64,000 nt of DNA, from assembly GCA_016647705.1 (NCBI GenBank), contig CM028335.1, positions 7,660,818 through 7,724,817 of the forward strand, written 5' to 3'. Positions within the stretch are counted from its first letter, which is position 1. Every line of letters begins with the position of its first letter. Below are positions 59,391 through 64,000 of this stretch, piece by piece. This DNA comes from Eucommia ulmoides. Its lineage: Eukaryota; Streptophyta; Magnoliopsida; Garryales; Eucommiaceae. The position numbers and the translations under genes are program-made. The notes under the pieces are model-generated. The model did not search any database, had not been told where the DNA came from, and saw only the letters and a program-made list of their open reading frames with translations.

Positions 59391-59558
59391 CGATGAAGAT
59401 CATGAACATCCCATTTTCCGTTTCAAATTTTTTATTCTTGATCTTTTCTCACCATTTCCGTTCGTCAACTTGATGTCGTCGTCCGTTTAGATCTGAATGC
59501 AACCGTCGTCACTGTTTGTCGTGTTCAAGCCGTATTCATCGTCGTAAGTCATGTTCAC

Positions 59559-59611
<53 letters not shown>

Positions 59612-60430
59612 GATATGGTTTTCCAGATTTGAAATTTCAGATCTAGAATTTTCAAATCTGATTTTTTAGATCTGGATTTCCATATCGGTATTTTGTCGTT
59701 GCGTTCAAATCTAGTTCGTTTCACGTTCGCCTCTGCTCACACTTATTTCATGTCGTCACGCTGTTCTTCGCTGTTCTGCTCCACCGGATCTGGATTTTTC
59801 GAGATTTTGAGATTCCAAATCAATGAATGTTCATTTCTTAATTTTTGTAATTTTTTTGTGAAATGATTGACACCCAATGTGGTTTGGTGAAATATTGAGT
59901 GAACTAAATGTTCACTTCGATTCTTTTTGTTTATCTTAGGATTTGTTCAATGTTTTTTTTATTTGTGTTAAAATATTGAGTGAACATTGAAAAATGATGT
60001 TCATGTATATGTTAATGGACGATTTGCATGAATGTTAGCATGTTATATCCCATTTAGGTTTAAATATGATGTGTGAATATTGACGCAGATGTGTCAACTA
60101 TTTTTGTTTAGTGAAAATTAATTGAACGTTGACTGAATGATTGTTCTGAAAGTTTTGGGTGAATATTGAGTGAATATTGAGTGAATATGAATTTTAGTTA
60201 ACTGAAATAACATTTTGAAATATTGAGTAAACATTTTACAAAATATTTGAATGAAAATTGAGTGAACTGAAATATTATTTTGAAATGTTAAATAAACAAT
60301 CATACAGAATATTTGAATAAAAATTAAAATATTGTGTGAATATTACGTCAAAATTAACATAGTTAAATATGTATTACTTTAATTAACTTTTAAGCACAAT
60401 CTGGATATGAGATTCAAATTTAATACTTTG
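59391..60430. repeat. Region of short-word repeats with (CT)n
   Basis: 59563-59607 is (CT)n. 59820-60400 repeats AAATATTGAGTGAACATT-type words, the reverse complement of those at 52020-52400, suggesting an inverted related copy. No gene. Confidence 0.55.
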
Positions 60431-60439
60431 AGAGTAAAA

Positions 60440-60770
60440 TATGTTTTGCTTGAATGTTTACACACAGTTAAAAGGTATTTGTTGCTGAAATTCAAATCGA
60501 ACAAGTAATATAGGGAAAAAACGTATTGCTTGAATATTTATGCATAGAATAGAAATGAGATCAAACCTAATTTTTTTAAGAGATTGGAAGTGTATTTCTA
60601 AAGACGTATTGCTTGAACATTTACGCACAGAATAAAAATATATCTTAATAAAATATTTAAACATTTGAAAAATGTATTACTTGAAGGTTTACGCATTATT
60701 AAAAGGTGAAATTCAAATTAGTTGTAATATAGTCAAGGTGTATTACTTAAACATTTACGTTAACAATAAC
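60440..60770 (+). repeat. Degenerate repeats around TATTGCTTGAAYATTTACGC
   Basis: The word (G/A)TATT.CTTGAA.(A/G)TTTACGCA recurs at about 60450, 60521, 60605 and 60676, at irregular spacing of 70-85 bp. AAAAGGT..GAAATTCAAAT. also recurs. Confidence 0.55.
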
Positions 60771-61439
60771 GTCCTTCACCTCCACTAATTAAGGTCATCC
60801 ACTAATTAAGGTTTACGTTAATGTTCACGTATTATTTAAAGTGTACCAAAAAAAAATCTAATCACATTATTGTGTAGATTTTTTTCTGTAGGTTATTTTT
60901 ATATTTTTTCTGATTTTTTCAATTTGTTTATGCTTCCAAGAAGGAATTTTGTAATGGTAATGTTTTTGTTGTAAATATGGGAAGTTCCATTATTTTTGTC
61001 TGGTTGCAAAAGATAAAATGGTAAGATATGTAAATATGAGTGAACAGTTGGGGTAATATTAAGGATTTTTTTCTACAAAGTCTGTGAGGACTAAAAAATT
61101 AAATAATTAGATTAAAAGTCTCTTTTCTAATTTCACTATTTTTGGGGATTATATAATTAATTACCTATTTTTAAATTGTTTGGTGTAATTTTTGTTATAA
61201 ATAATGTGCTTACATTTTTTTTTTAATATATTTTTAAATACTTTCGAATAACTGTTAAGTCTTTCAATTATTATCAACCAAATATTAAAATTCGTTTTAA
61301 AACAATTTATATTTTATATCATAGTTAAGATTGAAAAAAATATTAATAAGAACTAAAAGATAAATTAATAACAATTAAATAATAAATTATTTTAAAAACA
61401 TGATAAGAATTTACAAAACTCTACAATAAAAATACCATT

Positions 61440-61796
61440 AAAAACGCAAATTTCATTTTAAACCCTCTAATTATTTCATATTTCTATGTGGTCCAATAAG
61501 TTTGTACGTTTCACTTTAAACCCTGTATTTTTAATTACAAGTTTAATTAGTCATTTCGTCTAATTTAGTTGTCAAATTAGACGGATATGAGGGAAAATTT
61601 GTAAAAGTACATTTTTTTTTTTTAATTCTTTGTTTGTTTGTTTTTCTTTTTCTTTTCCTTTCTTTTTCTTCTCCTTTTTTTTCTTTCTTCTTCTTCTTCA
61701 CCGAGCTTCACTTCCTTCATAGTCATCGTGCCCTTCCCCACTGTCGTCAAACCTAATCCACCATCACCGTCCCACCATCCTCCACTACCATCATCA

Positions 61797-61833
<37 letters not shown>

Positions 61834-62470
61834 AATCTACATAGTTGTGTGGGCTGGTGGGTGGGGGGTGGTTTGTTTGCTTCGATGTCATTCTTCGTCG
61901 TCGCGGTGAAAGTCGAGGCACATATCTGGTTCGATCTGAAAATCTAATGAGAGAGAACTTGAGCCATCCAATTCATACCCACCAAATACATTATGCGGAT
62001 TTTAGAGAAAAAAAAATACATCTAAGATATCTTCATCCATGGCTGCTCCTGAAGAAAGAGATTTGAAGTTATCGTCGTCTCAATTTTTATATTCCAAATA
62101 GCTTTGACCCCATTAAAATTTGACATCAATTTCTCAACAGATCTGCATTATAGAAACGGGGAAGCCAGAGGGCGATGACATAGTGATGGTGGTGGAAAGT
62201 TGTGGCGCGGTGATGGTGCATCTGGTTCAACGACAACGAGACAGGGCACGATGGCGGCGAAGGAGGTGAAACTCAGTGAAGAAGAAAAAAGAAAAAAATG
62301 TGAAAAAAAAATAGAAAAAAAAAGAAAAAGAAATTAAAGAAATATAAATTTACAAATTTGTCTTCACTTTGGTCTAATTTAGTTGTTAGACCACATGGAA
62401 ACATGGTCATAGTTAAAAAGTTAAAAATGGAATTTGCCCTGAAAAATGGAATTTTTGTGCATAAATCCAC
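61440..62470. mobile_element. Foldback-type element with long inverted arms downstream of FLA-2
   Basis: The left arm (61440-61620: CAAATTTCATTTTAAACCCT, CTATGTGGTCCAAT, TCTAATTTAGTTGTC) is repeated inverted at 62340-62470 (GTCTAATTTAGTTGTTAGAC, CCACATGGAAACATGGTCAT, GGAATTTGCCCTGAAAAATG). Between them are CT/GA-rich and GC-richer non-coding DNA. The FLA-1 flank keeps only a left-arm-like part (49140-49440). Confidence 0.55.
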
Positions 62471-62525
62471 TTTAACAATCAGGCAAATTTTTAAGAACTT
62501 GCTAAATAATCAAAAAATAAAACAA

Positions 62526-62526
<1 letters not shown>

Positions 62527-62560
<34 letters not shown>
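62527..62560. repeat. (TA)n microsatellite
   Basis: About 17 TA units. Confidence 0.95.
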
Positions 62561-62561
<1 letters not shown>

Positions 62562-62659
62562 ACACCTTAAAAATTTAATGAATAAACTAACTTTAGAACA
62601 AAAAACTCTAAATACCCAAATTATTTCATTTCCATCATCAACTCTATGTTTAAATTAAC

Positions 62660-63185
62660 ACAATCCCAAAATTGATAATAAATTAGATTATTTAAAAAGG
62701 GATAAGATTTCATATTACACATATTTATTCTGTATTATACAATACTATACTAAAATTAATACACCTGCAAAATTGTTAATAAATTGAATTATTTGAAAAG
62801 GGATAAGATCACATGTTATGCATATTCATTTCATATCATACAACACTGTGTTAAAATTAATACAGCTACAAAATTGTTAATAAATTGGATTATTTGAAAA
62901 TAGATAAGATCCCATGTTACGCACATTAATTCTGCATCATACAATACTGTATTAAAATTAAAACACTCGTAAATTTTTTAATAAATTTGATTAATTTGAA
63001 AAGGGATAAGATAATGTGTTACGCATATTCAATCCGCACATATAACACTGTGTTGAAATTAACATACTCGCAAAATTGTTAATAAGTTGGATTATTTGAA
63101 AATGAATAAAACCCTATGTTATGCACATTCATTATGTATTATACAACATTGTGTTGAAATTAACAAACGTGCAAAATTTTAAAAT
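62660..63185 (+). repeat. ~100-bp minisatellite, about 5 units
   Basis: The anchor AAAATTGTTAATAAATT recurs at about 62672, 62773, 62874, 62974 and 63076, with TTATTTGAAAA.GGATAAGAT and ACACTGTGTTGAAATTAACA between. Same unit as 49490-49745. Confidence 0.85.
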
Positions 63186-63847
63186 GTCAAAATATGCAAA
63201 TTGTATGTATTTTTTATTTGGTATATATATTGGGGGAGGGGGTTGAACTTTAGACATTTCACAAGAGATTAAACTAGATATCTATTAGACTACAAGTCTT
63301 GGAATTTTATCAACTTTAATGTCCGTAATTTGCTGTCAAAACTATTAATTTTTTAGTTAGTATTTATAAATTGAATTATTTGATAATATTTAATGTATTA
63401 GCATACAACACATTACTTTAACTAACGCGGGTCAAATAAATGTTATATTTAAAGCTTATGTTTAAGGAATTAGAAATTGGAAAATAAGTGCACCTATATA
63501 TGATAATGCAACAAGGTTGGGGCTGAAGTTGTTTTTAAAAGTGGACCAATTTGCGGATTTGCCATTCACATGGTGTAATATATGAAATTCAAACTTTTCA
63601 TTACATATCAATCAAATTATTCAAACACAATATGTACAGACACAATTTCTTCAAGCTCGAAAAAAAAAAAAAAAAAAAAGAGGCAAACAAACTTAATGGT
63701 CTCTAAAATGATTTTCTCAGTACACTTGAAATTTAGTATACTGTTTTAATTGGTTCTGAAAAATGATGAAAAATAAAGAGAATTTTAAATTCACCACCTT
63801 TCACGCAATGCATAATGAAGTTGGACAATCATGCAAATTTCCCTCTT

Positions 63848-64000
63848 TTAAATGAAGAATGATGCTAAAATTGAAGCCACTAAAAATGATAATATTGCAC
63901 CCAATGCCGGTGTGCTTGGGTTTGTGGTGCCGGCAGAGATATTGGAAGCAACAGTTGGTGTAGCCTCCTTTTTGGGTTTTGGCGGCGCCGGTGCCGGAGC
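63848..64000 (-). CDS. Fasciclin-like arabinogalactan protein (FLA), copy 2, C-terminal part
   Basis: Partial; the gene continues past the right edge. The minus-strand frame is open for 50 codons to TAA at 63848-63850. It covers the second AGP region (APAPAPPKPKKEATPT), a Thr/Asn linker and the hydrophobic GPI-signal tail ending LASFFI, the same last six residues as copy 1. The differences from copy 1 are mostly substitutions that keep the frame, so this looks like a functional paralogue. The fasciclin domain itself is not in view. The 3' flanks of the two genes are homologous, so this is a tandem duplicate in the same orientation about 13.6 kb away. Confidence 0.88.
   Translation of the reverse strand, partial: APAPAPPKPKKEATPTVASNISAGTTNPSTPALGAILSFLVASILASFFI

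Noticed and set aside
61622..61921. 99-aa minus-strand frame rich in Glu/Arg/Lys
   Set aside because: Translation of CT/GA-rich simple sequence in the foldback region downstream of FLA-2.

Overview
The window is nuclear DNA of a flowering plant, most likely a eudicot. Evidence: spliced plant-specific genes (an INDETERMINATE-domain zinc-finger factor and fasciclin-like arabinogalactan proteins), a plant-type tRNA-Pro, AT-rich intergenic DNA, many poly(A/T), (TA)n and (CT)n tracts, and a dense load of plant retrotransposons and MITEs. I cannot name the species.

Layout. 0-1.1 kb: a decayed Copia reverse-transcriptase fragment, an intact tRNA-Pro(AGG) and an orphan exon resembling Qc-SNAREs of the SYP7 group. 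1.2-12 kb: small mobile elements (TRIMs, tRNA-derived SINEs with target-site duplications, foldback MITEs), then a small LTR element split by a 2.4 kb Gypsy-like solo LTR. 12.4-20 kb: two further solo LTRs, one with perfect 5-bp TSDs, a Tourist-like MITE sitting in a 178-bp tandem repeat, and about 1.4 kb of a ~70-bp degenerate minisatellite. 20-27 kb: AT-rich DNA, microsatellites, short repeats and a GC-richer island of unknown role. 27.5-29.5 kb: the one complete multi-exon gene, an IDD transcription factor (three exons, 485 aa). 29.7-33.5 kb: gene-free AT-rich DNA.

33.7-46.3 kb is one 12.5 kb minus-strand Copia retrotransposon with both LTRs, PBS, PPT and a GGTGC TSD. It landed inside a SINE and was itself hit by a Tourist-like MITE and by Gypsy (Tat-type and chromovirus-type) pieces; all of its ORFs are decayed. 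48-53 kb and 61-64 kb hold two tandemly duplicated FLA genes in the same orientation, the first intact and the second cut by the window end. Their downstream flanks are recognisably paralogous and carry a ~100-bp minisatellite with different copy number. Between them, 53.5-59.4 kb holds two minus-strand Tat-type Gypsy elements in a broken, abutting arrangement.

How things work together: the host genes are independent, with no operons. IDD is a nuclear regulator and the FLAs are cell-surface proteoglycans. Most of the window is the record of nested insertions, and several insertion sites can be verified internally because an empty paralogous copy of the target lies in the same window. I did not find a convincing new biochemical system. 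The most interesting material is the nested-insertion stratigraphy, the minisatellites, the LTR dyad arrays and a tRNA-like tandem hairpin.
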